Source: Methylobacter sp. (lineage in GTDB: Bacteria > Pseudomonadota > Gammaproteobacteria > Methylococcales > Methylomonadaceae). Taken from it: a stretch of DNA of 64,000 nt. Position 1 is the stretch's first letter, and every line of letters starts with the position of its first letter. Below, one piece after another: positions 17,929 through 26,063 of this stretch. Location of the stretch: contig JAPLRU010000099.1 in assembly GCA_026399025.1 (NCBI GenBank), positions 54,779 through 118,778 on the forward strand, written 5' to 3'. The notes under the pieces are model-generated. The model ran no database searches, was not told where the DNA came from, and saw only the letters and a program-made list of their open reading frames with translations. A program made the position numbers and the translations under genes.

Positions 17929-17944
17929 AGCATTTTTAATGCCA
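17929..17944 (-). promoter_or_regulatory. Sigma-54 promoter of the fliE operon
   Basis: The minus strand reads TGGCATTAAAAATGCT, with GG-N10-GC spacing and a near-consensus -24 element. It lies in the 64-bp gap between flrC and fliE; the start point would be near 17918. FlrC-type activators drive such class III promoters in Vibrio and Pseudomonas, so autoregulation by the gene immediately upstream is likely. Confidence 0.75.
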
Positions 17945-17948
17945 CATA

Positions 17949-19337
17949 CTAGCACGAAATAATCACCCCCGAATCTTTCATCCTCGCCATTTTATAACGG
18001 AGCGTTCGAGGACTAATGCCCAACCTTTCAGCCGTTGCCTTGCGGCTACCGTTTTCCATCTGTAAGGTCTGCAAAATAATGCTTTCTTCGGCAGAACGCA
18101 CCCCGTCACCCAAGCCGCCAAGCTCCGGTTTTTCATTTATATTATCAAGTGCTTCTATATTCTCCGAGGGCATATGTCCGGTCATCGCCGCGAGCATCGA
18201 ATCGGCATCCTCAAACACTAAATCGTCAACCGTAATCTTGTCCCCGGACTGTAAAATAAGCGCCCGCTGCACCACATTATCCAATTCCCTGACATTACCT
18301 GGCCAAGGGTAAGCCATCATTTTTTCAGCGGCTTCAGAGTCGAATTCAGGCAGAATTTTGCCGTCCATTCGATGCCGCTGCATTAATTCCCGCGCCAGCG
18401 GCAAAATATCTCCCGGCCGATTGCGTAACGGCGGAATGTTAATGGGAAATACGTTCAGGCGATAATACAAATCCTCACGGAATCGTCCCTGTTCCATTTG
18501 TTCTTTTAGTTTCTGGTTGGTCGCCGCCAAAATTCTGATGTTCAACTTGATTTTTTTATGGCTGCCGAGGCGCTCGACTTCCTTTTCCTGCAACACCCGC
18601 AATAATTTCGCCTGCAAACCTAAATCGATTTCGGCTATTTCATCCAACAGCAAAGTACCGCTCTGCGCCAGTTCGAATTTCCCCGGCATTGCCTGAACGG
18701 CTCCGGTATAAGCGCCTTTTTCATAACCGAACAACATCGCTTCGAGCATATTTTCGGGAATAGCCGCACAATTTATCGCAATAAAAGGTCCGCGATGGTA
18801 GGCTGAATTTTGATGAATATAACCGGCGATAACCTCTTTACCGGTTCCGCTTTCGCCCTGCAACAACACCGTCACATCGGTTTTGGCGACTTTGGCAATC
18901 AAGGCATAGAGTTTTTTCATGCTCTCGTCCTGCACCACCCGCTCATTATCCGCGGTATTGGCCGCAGCCGGGTTAGCGACCACATAATCGGCTACCTTGT
19001 TGACCAAGGCCTGCGCATCGAAAGGCTTGATCAGATAATCGGAAGCGCCGGCCTGCATGGCCTCGACCGCCTTGGGAATGGTCCCGAAAGCGGTCATCAG
19101 CAATACCGGTGTTTGCGCATACTTATGCTGTATATTTTGCAGCAATTGAAAGCCGTCCATCACCGGCATCTGCACATCGCTGACCACCAGTTTAAACTGG
19201 CCGTGCTCCAGCTTGATTAATGCCTCAGTGCCGTTGCGCGCGGACACCACGCGATAACCGTTTATCTCCAAGGTATCGCACAACGCTTCGCATAACGACA
19301 GATCATCCTCAACAACCAGCACATCATACTGTTTCAT
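17949..19337 (-). CDS. flrC: Sigma-54-dependent flagellar response regulator FlrC/FleR
   Basis: This NtrC-type activator is phosphorylated by FlrB and turns on middle flagellar genes. The receiver domain shows VLVVEDD and the phospho-acceptor in LVVSDVQMPVMDG (D near residue 54). The AAA+ domain has Walker A GESGTGKE, the sigma-54 contact loop GAYTGA and Walker B LLLDEIAE. A Fis-type HTH near the C-terminus reads GSRKATAERLGISPRTLRYK. I chose the ATG at 19337 (MKQYDVLV), preceded by GGAGAACAATC, because the longer frame runs into the repeats of flrB. The protein is 462 residues. It overlaps flrB by 14 bp. Confidence 0.93.
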   Translation of the reverse strand: MKQYDVLVVEDDLSLCEALCDTLEINGYRVVSARNGTEALIKLEHGQFKLVVSDVQMPVMDGFQLLQNIQHKYAQTPVLLMTAFGTIPKAVEAMQAGASDYLIKPFDAQALVNKVADYVVANPAAANTADNERVVQDESMKKLYALIAKVAKTDVTVLLQGESGTGKEVIAGYIHQNSAYHRGPFIAINCAAIPENMLEAMLFGYEKGAYTGAVQAMPGKFELAQSGTLLLDEIAEIDLGLQAKLLRVLQEKEVERLGSHKKIKLNIRILAATNQKLKEQMEQGRFREDLYYRLNVFPINIPPLRNRPGDILPLARELMQRHRMDGKILPEFDSEAAEKMMAYPWPGNVRELDNVVQRALILQSGDKITVDDLVFEDADSMLAAMTGHMPSENIEALDNINEKPELGGLGDGVRSAEESIILQTLQMENGSRKATAERLGISPRTLRYKMARMKDSGVIISC

Positions 19338-20691
19338 GATTGTTCTCCATGTGATGATTTTTACCGGACAAATCTGTCTGGAACAGATTTGCATTTACCC
19401 GAAGGGCGTCAGGCAGGATAGCCTGATGTGACAAATCTGTCTGGAACAGATTTGCATTTACCCGAAGGGCGTCAGGCAGGATAGCCTGATGTGAAAACCC
19501 GCCCGGCAACAAACTAAAAGCCTGATTGATACACGGCAAAACCAACACAAAAGCAGTGCCCAGCCCCGGCATCGAATCGACTTCAATACGGCCGCCATGC
19601 GCTTTGACCACGCTGTCGACAACAGCCAAGCCCAAGCCTGTTCCTTGTGGCTTGGTCGTGAAAAACGGTTCGAAAATCCGCTGCCGCAAGGCTTTGGCAA
19701 TGCCGGAACCGTCATCTTTAATCACAATCTGCAATTGATAGTCGTCAAGTTGAACCGCCGAGATTTGGATGCAGCCAACCTGCCCTACCGCATCGACCGC
19801 ATTATTCAATAAGTTAAGCAAAGCGCCGCGCAACGCATTTTCATTACCCAGCATCGCATCATGTTGTACTTCGTTGATGATCTGCAAGTCGATGCCGCCG
19901 TTACCGGTAGCCTCTTTAACAGCTTCCTTCAGATGATTTAGCAGTTCGGTCAACGAAAAAGTCTCCATCGCCAAGCGTCCGTCCTTGGCAAAAATCAACA
20001 TATCGTTGACCTGTCTTTCCAAATATTGCAGACGTTCGAGAATTTTTTGCGAAAACTTTTGCCGCTTGCCATTATCCAGCAGCGGATTGCTCATTTGCGA
20101 GGCGTAGAGTATGGCCGTCGCCAGCGGCGTTCTGACCTGATGCGCCATGCTGGCGACCATTTCGCCCATGGCCGACAGCTGCTTTTGCTGATCCAGCATA
20201 TCTTGCAGGTTGCGCATTTCGCTGACGTCGGAAAGCAGAATAATTTGCCCCGAGTCGCCGGCGCCGTTGCCGGCCGCGTCTCTACTGACCGTCATATTGA
20301 CCCGCTTGCCATTACTCAACTGGCGCTCATGAGGATTGCCGAAAACCGGAATCAGGCTGCGTTTGACAATGTCGAGCCAATCCAGACCAATCAACGGTTC
20401 GTCTAAAAAAGCGATGGCGGCCGCATTGCAATCCAAAACCTTGCCTGCCGCATCCAACACAATGACGCCGGCCGGAAGCGCAGCCAGGATTTTTTCCAGG
20501 CGGCCGGCCAGCTTTTCTTTTTCTTCGAGGGTTTTAAGGCGTTCGCTATGGGCAAAAGCGAGTTCGCCATGCAACTTGGCAACCTGCTCTTCCAAGCCTT
20601 GATAAGAATCGGATAAGTTTTGGAACAGCTCGTTAAAAGTGCGGAACGCATCGGTGAGCTGCTCGGTTTTCTGCTTTTTTTGACTATTCAT
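19324..20691 (-). CDS. flrB: Flagellar sensor histidine kinase FlrB/FleS
   Basis: This soluble PAS-containing histidine kinase phosphorylates FlrC. An N-terminal coiled coil leads into a PAS domain (ILAALPAGVIVLDAAGKVL). The HisKA box is SMAHQVRTPLATAI, and the ATPase has an N box (LLNLLNNAVDAV) and G boxes (IKDDGSGIA, GTGLGLAVVDSVV). After the kinase core the C-terminus holds a 21-residue segment repeated twice, encoded by a 63-bp tandem repeat. The ATG at 20691 lies about 39 nt after a predicted sigma-54 start; an upstream TTG would sit inside that promoter. The product is 455 residues, about 45 of which come from the repeats and tail. Confidence 0.92.
   Translation of the reverse strand: MNSQKKQKTEQLTDAFRTFNELFQNLSDSYQGLEEQVAKLHGELAFAHSERLKTLEEKEKLAGRLEKILAALPAGVIVLDAAGKVLDCNAAAIAFLDEPLIGLDWLDIVKRSLIPVFGNPHERQLSNGKRVNMTVSRDAAGNGAGDSGQIILLSDVSEMRNLQDMLDQQKQLSAMGEMVASMAHQVRTPLATAILYASQMSNPLLDNGKRQKFSQKILERLQYLERQVNDMLIFAKDGRLAMETFSLTELLNHLKEAVKEATGNGGIDLQIINEVQHDAMLGNENALRGALLNLLNNAVDAVGQVGCIQISAVQLDDYQLQIVIKDDGSGIAKALRQRIFEPFFTTKPQGTGLGLAVVDSVVKAHGGRIEVDSMPGLGTAFVLVLPCINQAFSLLPGGFSHQAILPDALRVNANLFQTDLSHQAILPDALRVNANLFQTDLSGKNHHMENNHETV
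19367..19492. repeat. Two identical 63-bp tandem palindromic repeats at the 3' end of flrB
   Basis: Copies at 19367-19429 and 19430-19492 are identical. Each holds two palindromes: CAAATCTGT-ctgg-AACAGATTTG and TCAGGC-aggata-GCCTGA. Together they look like a REP/BIME-type element inserted in coding sequence. Because 63 is a multiple of three, both copies are read in frame as 21 residues each. Confidence 0.9.
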
Positions 20692-20740
20692 TTTCGGTCG
20701 CTCTGCTTGTCTACAACTTAAACCTGTTGGTTTATAGTCA

Positions 20741-20756
20741 AGCAAAAATCAGACCA
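20741..20756 (-). promoter_or_regulatory. Sigma-54 promoter of flrBC
   Basis: The minus strand reads TGGTCTGATTTTTGCT: GG-N10-GC spacing with a TTGCT -12 element. Transcription would start near 20730, before the flrB ATG at 20691. This fits FlrA-activated class II control known from Vibrio and Pseudomonas. Confidence 0.7.
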
Positions 20757-21048
20757 AATATTAATTACTCTGTTTTCAGGACGTTAAAGCGAGATGACAA
20801 GAAATTGACGCTTACATCAAGATTGCGCGCTCCGAAGTTGTCCGAGAAAATTCTCGTTGCCGTTCGAAGCCGTATAAGGTAACTCTTGCTCAATAAGGAC
20901 ACGGCAAATCAAGCCGAAATGGAACGCAGATGATTATAATAAATACGGATTTCATAGCTTGTCTCTGTTAATCATCATTCAGCGCCATCTGCGTTCTATT
21001 GAATGGAGGGTTTATCTATTGCGCATGGCCTACCATCAATTCTTCAGG
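20757..21048. other. Gap between flrA and flrB with palindromes
   Basis: This gap (about 357 bp counting the promoter and leader) has no gene. It holds a 14-bp palindrome CGAGAAAATTCTCG at 20843-20856, about 90-100 bp upstream of the flrB promoter. That is a plausible activator (FlrA) site, by position only. GAACGCAGATG at 20922-20932 is matched exactly by CATCTGCGTTC at 20986-20996, a dispersed repeat. Confidence 0.5.
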
Positions 21049-22515
21049 TTAACGCTGTAAATCATACTTTCTTAATTTTTCAACCAGCGTGGTCCGGCGC
21101 ATATTCAAGCGTTTGGCGGCATGAGCCACCACGCCGTTGCATTCGTTTAAGGCCTGACGTATCAAATCGACCTCCAGAATATTCAAATACTCCTTTAAAT
21201 CTATGCCTTGCTCCGGCAACTGCGCTAAAGAGCCTGATGAATTATCAAACGCCGCAATAATATCCATGTGCTCGGATAAATCGACTTCCTCGCTATTAAC
21301 CGCAGTGACCGCTTCAGTATTGTCAACGGTCGGTTCGGCAAGAATTTCTTCAGGAACCTGATAGCGCTGGAATTTTTCCGGCAAATCGGCCGCATCGACC
21401 AGTCCTTTAGGATTCATAATCGCCAGTCGTTCAATCAAGTTCGCCAATTCCCTGACATTGCCCGGCCATTCATGCTGCATCAATACCGCTAAGGCGGCCT
21501 GGGTCAAGCGCACCGAGCCGCGGTTGGACGCTTCCAGGCGTACAATAAGATCGTTCACTAACAAGGGAATATCTTCCGCCCGGTCTTTTAAGGCCGGTAT
21601 TTCGATAGGAAAAACATTCAAGCGGTAAAACAAATCTTCCCGAAACCGGTTCGCTTTAATCTCATTTTCAAGATAGCGGTGAGTGGCGGCGATTACCCGC
21701 ACATCGCAATGGATGGTTTTATTGCTGCCGACGCGTTCAAAGGTGCGTTCCTGCAATACGCGTAATAATTTGACCTGCATAGCCAAGGGCATATCGCCGA
21801 TTTCATCGAGAAAAAGAGTGCCGCCTTCAGCCATTTCAAAACGCCCCTGCCGGGCGCTTAAAGCGCCGGTAAACGCCCCTTTCTCGTGGCCGAACAGCTC
21901 GCTTTCCAGCAGTTCGCCCGGAATCGCGCCGCAATTTATAGGCACAAACGGTCTCTCTCTGCGGAAGGAAGCATCGTGTAAAGCCCGGGCAACCACTTCT
22001 TTGCCGGTTCCCGACTCGCCGAGAATTAACACCGTCGCATCCGATTCGGCCACTTGATCGATCAACTTACGGATGCCGACAATAGCCTGGCTCTTGCCTT
22101 TTAGCCGTTCGACTAAAGGCGAACGACGATCCGAGCCTTCATGCGCCGCAGAGGTCGTTTGCGTAGCCAGTCTATCGAGTATCGGCTTTAACACCGGATG
22201 CGTAGTCGGCCATTCCAAAACGTGAGACACACTATGAGTGATGATGCTTGAAACCTGGAGTGAGGTTCCTTTGTTGATTAACAAAATAACCGGGATCTTA
22301 TTCGCCCTCTCTACAACATCACCGACCACGACCGCTTGTTTTTCAATGCCGTCGCCGACAAAAACGCCACATAAAGGCTCGGTTACACTAAAACAAGACG
22401 CATAATCCGTCGAATCGACGGCTTCCACGGTATACCCCATAAACTGAAAAACCGCCTCCAGTTGTTGAGTTCTTACTTTATTATTGTCAATTAACAAAAT
22501 ACGCGGCAACGCCAT
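21049..22515 (-). CDS. flrA: Master flagellar regulator FlrA/FleQ
   Basis: This is a sigma-54 enhancer-binding protein at the top of the polar flagellar cascade. FleQ orthologues bind c-di-GMP. The N-terminal receiver-like domain (ILLIDNN) lacks the usual phospho-acceptor context, as in FleQ. The AAA+ domain shows Walker A GESGTGKE, GAFTGA and LFLDEIGDMP. The Fis-type HTH near the C-terminus reads GVVAHAAKRLNMRRTTLVEK. I chose the ATG at 22515 (MALPRILL), giving 488 residues, with GAG 9 nt upstream. It sits directly upstream of flrBC, as in Vibrio and Pseudomonas. Confidence 0.93.
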   Translation of the reverse strand: MALPRILLIDNNKVRTQQLEAVFQFMGYTVEAVDSTDYASCFSVTEPLCGVFVGDGIEKQAVVVGDVVERANKIPVILLINKGTSLQVSSIITHSVSHVLEWPTTHPVLKPILDRLATQTTSAAHEGSDRRSPLVERLKGKSQAIVGIRKLIDQVAESDATVLILGESGTGKEVVARALHDASFRRERPFVPINCGAIPGELLESELFGHEKGAFTGALSARQGRFEMAEGGTLFLDEIGDMPLAMQVKLLRVLQERTFERVGSNKTIHCDVRVIAATHRYLENEIKANRFREDLFYRLNVFPIEIPALKDRAEDIPLLVNDLIVRLEASNRGSVRLTQAALAVLMQHEWPGNVRELANLIERLAIMNPKGLVDAADLPEKFQRYQVPEEILAEPTVDNTEAVTAVNSEEVDLSEHMDIIAAFDNSSGSLAQLPEQGIDLKEYLNILEVDLIRQALNECNGVVAHAAKRLNMRRTTLVEKLRKYDLQR

Positions 22516-22752
22516 ATTTTTACACTCATCACTCACATTAAGACCGTTCGATGGCCTGATACTTTGCGCAATAATAACCGGAAATCATCTTCCCGGCATG
22601 ATCTTAAACATAATCCCTGTTTATTATTTAACTAATAAAAGAAGTTAAACATCGAATCAGCGGCATGTCAAAATTGTTATTATTTCATACCGTTCTAAAA
22701 CTTTCTTAATGTAATTTACTTAGCTAAATCAAGCCGTAACCGACATCCAAAC

Positions 22753-22780
22753 TTGACAAAATTTTCCCATCATAGACACT
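22753..22780 (+). promoter_or_regulatory. Possible sigma-70 promoter for the CorB-like gene
   Basis: A perfect TTGACA at 22753-22758 is followed after 16 bp by GACACT, a weak -10 box (three of six). If real, transcription starts near 22787, which excludes the TTG at 22785 as the start of the downstream gene. Confidence 0.3.
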
Positions 22781-22814
22781 AGGGTTGTTTTCCATAACCC
22801 AGAGTGTACTTTCT

Positions 22815-24065
22815 TTGAACGATATGCCCCTTAGTGTGTTGTTTGGCATACTTGTCGCTATGCTTATTCTTTCCGCATTTTTCGCCGGCTCGGAAACAGC
22901 TTTAATGTCGTTAAACCGGTATCGTTTAAGACATCTTGTTAAGCTAAAACACCCCGGCGCAATAAAAGCCCAAAAACTATTGCAAAGGCCCGATCATTTG
23001 CTCGGCCTGATGCTACTGGGTAATATTTTTATTAATAATTTCGCCGCGTCGCTTACAACCGTCATTGCAATCAAGCTCTATACCGATGATGAATCCGTCA
23101 TAGCTGTCTCCACCGGAATTTTAACGATCGTAATGCTCATTTGCTCGGAAGTAACCCCCAAGACGCTCGCGGCAATAAACCCGGAGCCGCTCGCCTTTCC
23201 TGCCGCCTGGGTTTACATGCCCTTATTAAAACTTCTTTATCCGATTGTTTGGTTTATCAATTTATTCGTTAACCTGTTACTCAGGGTGGTCGGCATTGAT
23301 GTCAAAAAAAGTCGCCATGATGCGCTAAATAAGGACGAATTAAAAAGCGTTATTAGCGACGCGGAAAGTTTAATGCCGCCGCGTTACCAAAAAATGTTAA
23401 TGGGCATACTCGATCTCGAATCGGCGACTGTCGAAGATATCATGACCCCTCGCAAGGAAATTGTCGGTATTGACCTTGAATTGCCGATTGAAGACATCGT
23501 TGATCGGATAAAGACCAGTCCACATACCCGTTTACCCGTCTACAAAACCAGCATCGACAGAATTATCGGTTTTATCCATTTAAGAAAGATACTGCTGCTG
23601 CTCAATCAAGAAGATTTTGACAAACAAACCATTATAAACTGCCTCGACAAACCCTCGTTTATCCCTGAAAGCACACCGGTGCATAACCAAATGCATCGCT
23701 TTAAGCATGAGAAAATCCGCATAGGTCTGGTCGTTGACGAATATGGCGACGTGCAGGGCTTGGTTACGATGGATGATTTATTACAGGAAATAGTAGGCGA
23801 GCTGATCACCGATGATGTCGCGGTAAGAGCGCAAAGCGACGGCAGCTACTTGGTCGACGCCAACATTACCATTAGGGAATTAAACCGCGTCACCCAATGG
23901 TCGCTGCCTACGGAAGGGCCAAAGACGCTGAACGGGCTTATCATTGAGTTTATGGAAACCATACCCGAAGCAGGGACCAGCATCAGACTGCACGACTACC
24001 TGCTGGAAATCATCAGGCGAGATGAAAACAGCGTTAAACTGGTTAAATTTTTACCCAGAAAATAA
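22815..24065 (+). CDS. HlyC/CorC family membrane protein (CNNM/CorB-like)
   Basis: This protein has a DUF21 transmembrane domain, a CBS-pair and a C-terminal CorC/HlyC (FAD-like fold) domain, like CorB/YfjD and CNNM magnesium transport proteins. TM1 reads LSAFFAGSETALMSLNRYR with the family SETA motif. The CBS region has VEDIMTPRKEIVGID near residue 210 and TRLPVYK. The C-terminal domain has VVDEYGDVQGLVTMDDLLQEIVGEL. It is probably an inner-membrane Mg2+/cation export or homeostasis factor. The start is uncertain: a TTG at 22815 (MNDMPLSVLFG) fits homologue N-termini; an ATG at 22824 and a TTG at 22785 are alternatives. The gene is divergent from flrA. Confidence 0.87.
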   Translation: MNDMPLSVLFGILVAMLILSAFFAGSETALMSLNRYRLRHLVKLKHPGAIKAQKLLQRPDHLLGLMLLGNIFINNFAASLTTVIAIKLYTDDESVIAVSTGILTIVMLICSEVTPKTLAAINPEPLAFPAAWVYMPLLKLLYPIVWFINLFVNLLLRVVGIDVKKSRHDALNKDELKSVISDAESLMPPRYQKMLMGILDLESATVEDIMTPRKEIVGIDLELPIEDIVDRIKTSPHTRLPVYKTSIDRIIGFIHLRKILLLLNQEDFDKQTIINCLDKPSFIPESTPVHNQMHRFKHEKIRIGLVVDEYGDVQGLVTMDDLLQEIVGELITDDVAVRAQSDGSYLVDANITIRELNRVTQWSLPTEGPKTLNGLIIEFMETIPEAGTSIRLHDYLLEIIRRDENSVKLVKFLPRK

Positions 24066-24174
24066 GCCCTTATCATAGTATTGAGTGAGTAACCGTTAGG
24101 AAATGGAATTTCTTGAATAACTAAAATAATACCGTCTATAATCAAAGTTCGTTTAAAAATGCATTACCACAACA

Positions 24175-24807
24175 ATGGCAAAACTGACTGTTTTTTTTAA
24201 GGATAAAGCGATCCATTCCGGTCTGTTTGACCACGGTATTGTGCATATCGGACGCGATGAAACCAACGATATAAGCATTGACAGCCTGGCGGTTGCTCCG
24301 GCTCACGCAGTCATGATTATTCGCGACGATGACTACATTATCAAACAGCTCAATGATGAATTTCCGTTAATCGTCAACGGTAAAAAAATCAAAATAGGCA
24401 ATCTCGGCAACAACGATGTTATCTCCATGGGGAAGCATGACATCGTTTTCAATACCACCGAGGCAGTAGAATATCCCGAATCGAATAGCCTTATTGACGA
24501 AGATGTAAAATCGCTTAATCAGGAAATCGACGGCGAATTACGTAGCCCTGCCGCCAACTTGCAATTTATGAGCGGCAACAATATCGGCAAGATCCTGCCC
24601 TTAAAAAAATCCATGACACGGCTGGGTCATGACGGCAACGGCGTTATTGCCATAGCAAAAAGAAAAGAAGGTTATTTTGTTTCAGTATTGGAACATAGCG
24701 GAACGATTACCGTAAATAATGAGCCTTTAAACGATAAGTCGTTAAAATTGAACACCAACGATGTACTGGTTATTGACAACACATCCCTGCAATTTTTTTT
24801 GAATTAA
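24175..24807 (+). CDS. Protein with two FHA domains
   Basis: This is a 210-residue cytoplasmic protein made of two forkhead-associated (phosphothreonine-binding) modules. The first has HIGRDETNDISID followed by PAHAVM (GR...S...H signature, about residues 25-45) and VNGKKI. The second has LGHDGNGVIAI and TVNNEPL (about 145-190), with weaker phosphopeptide-binding residues. It lies 4 bp before a PilZ gene and close to a deacetylase-like gene, so it is probably part of a surface-associated regulatory unit. No Ser/Thr kinase is nearby, so its ligand is unknown. Confidence 0.8.
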   Translation: MAKLTVFFKDKAIHSGLFDHGIVHIGRDETNDISIDSLAVAPAHAVMIIRDDDYIIKQLNDEFPLIVNGKKIKIGNLGNNDVISMGKHDIVFNTTEAVEYPESNSLIDEDVKSLNQEIDGELRSPAANLQFMSGNNIGKILPLKKSMTRLGHDGNGVIAIAKRKEGYFVSVLEHSGTITVNNEPLNDKSLKLNTNDVLVIDNTSLQFFLN

Positions 24808-24811
24808 AACT

Positions 24812-25180
24812 ATGCTTCCACTAGAAAACAACGATCACCGCCATTTTCACCGGATTCTCTACACCGCGGAAGCCACGTTAAGCTGCGAAGGAAAAACCTG
24901 GAGCTGCAACATTCTTGACCTGTCCTTAAAAGGCTGTTTATTGGATTTTGGCTTTGCTTGGGAAGGCGATCCGGAAAAAATCTGCACACTCGTCCTGCAA
25001 TTATCCGAAGATGTCCGGATAGAAATGGACCTTTGCGCTACCCATGTCGTCAATAGCAAGGTGGGCTTTAAATGCGAACACATTGATATAGACAGCATTT
25101 CCGAGCTACGCAGGCTGGTTGAGCTCAATCTTGGCAGCAGCGACTTATTGGAAAGGGATTTACAGGCATTAATCGGTTAA
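24812..25180 (+). CDS. PilZ domain protein (c-di-GMP receptor)
   Basis: This is a stand-alone PilZ protein of 122 residues. Both c-di-GMP contacts are present: the RxxxR loop as RHFHR (near residues 10-14) and the D/NxSxxG motif as DLSLKG (near 36-41). It should therefore bind the dinucleotide. The C-terminal helix ends ERDLQALIG. It follows the FHA gene by 4 bp. FleQ-type FlrA in this window may respond to the same second messenger, but a functional link is inference. Confidence 0.88.
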   Translation: MLPLENNDHRHFHRILYTAEATLSCEGKTWSCNILDLSLKGCLLDFGFAWEGDPEKICTLVLQLSEDVRIEMDLCATHVVNSKVGFKCEHIDIDSISELRRLVELNLGSSDLLERDLQALIG

Positions 25181-25238
25181 AGCCTACAGCAGGCTTGGGC
25201 ATAACGCTCATAAATCCAACGACGCCGGGACTAAGCAT

Positions 25239-26063
25239 GTGTTACGGAAAATATCCTCAACAAAACACTACGATATTCTTATGGCACTCGTTTATTTTTT
25301 AACAACTGCTGTAGCTGCGTTTCTAATAACGAGTGCTGTTGCAAGGCGCTATCGCGTACCTATATTGCTGTATCACTCCGTTAGTCCCGTCGCCAAAAAA
25401 GGCCGAAAGATCTCTATCAATAGTGCTGCATTCGAGCGTCAAATGCGTTTTCTTAAAGAAAACTACAATGTACTGCCGTTAGAAACCTTGTGCGCTTTAC
25501 GTAACGAAAACCAAACCTTTCCCAAAAACAGCATTGCGATAACGTTTGATAACAATTTCGGCAATTTCTATAACCATGCATTACCTATTATTGAGCACTA
25601 TAAACTACCTGTAACCCTGTATGTCATAGTTGGCGAATTGAATAAACTTAAGCCGGAAACCATAAAGGCCATGAAAAAATCCGGCCTTATCGATTTTGCC
25701 AGCCACACTATCTCTCATCCTTATTTGAGCCGGCTAAGTTCGAAAGAACTGAATATGGAGTTGAGTGGCTCCAAAGTACTCTTGGAAAAACAAGTCGATT
25801 CATCTATAAACTCCTTGGCCTATAGCTATGGCGATTTTAATGACCAGGTCAAGCAAAAGACAAAAGAGGCAGGCTACGAGACGGCCGTTGCAGTGTACCC
25901 TCAACATATATTTGCTTATGATGACCTTTTGTCCCTGCGTAGGATACCGATTACCCAGTACTCGGATAATATGCGGGTATTCAAGATGCAACTGTTAGGT
26001 TACCTTGATTTTGTACAGTATTTTGGCTCTTTATTAAAACGAACGTTAATTAGAATAATGTGA
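25239..26063 (+). CDS. Polysaccharide deacetylase-like protein with altered metal site
   Basis: This is a NodB-fold, carbohydrate esterase 4-like protein of 274 residues with one N-terminal TM anchor (about residues 15-35). It probably faces the periplasm. The family LYHSVSP motif is at 44-50 and the two metal histidines are in SHTISH (H156, H160). The canonical TFDDG is here TFDNN (102-106), so the first Asp (104) is kept but the metal-binding second Asp is Asn105. Activity may be lost or changed. The start is a GTG at 25239 after GGGA; the ATG at 25281 inside the TM is less likely. It is 58 bp downstream of the PilZ gene. Confidence 0.78.
   Translation: MLRKISSTKHYDILMALVYFLTTAVAAFLITSAVARRYRVPILLYHSVSPVAKKGRKISINSAAFERQMRFLKENYNVLPLETLCALRNENQTFPKNSIAITFDNNFGNFYNHALPIIEHYKLPVTLYVIVGELNKLKPETIKAMKKSGLIDFASHTISHPYLSRLSSKELNMELSGSKVLLEKQVDSSINSLAYSYGDFNDQVKQKTKEAGYETAVAVYPQHIFAYDDLLSLRRIPITQYSDNMRVFKMQLLGYLDFVQYFGSLLKRTLIRIM

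Noticed and set aside
22570-22590. Possible sigma-54 site upstream of flrA (CGGTTATTATTGCGCA on the minus strand)
   Set aside because: Spacing is right but the -24 element lacks the TGG and master regulators of this type are usually sigma-70 dependent.
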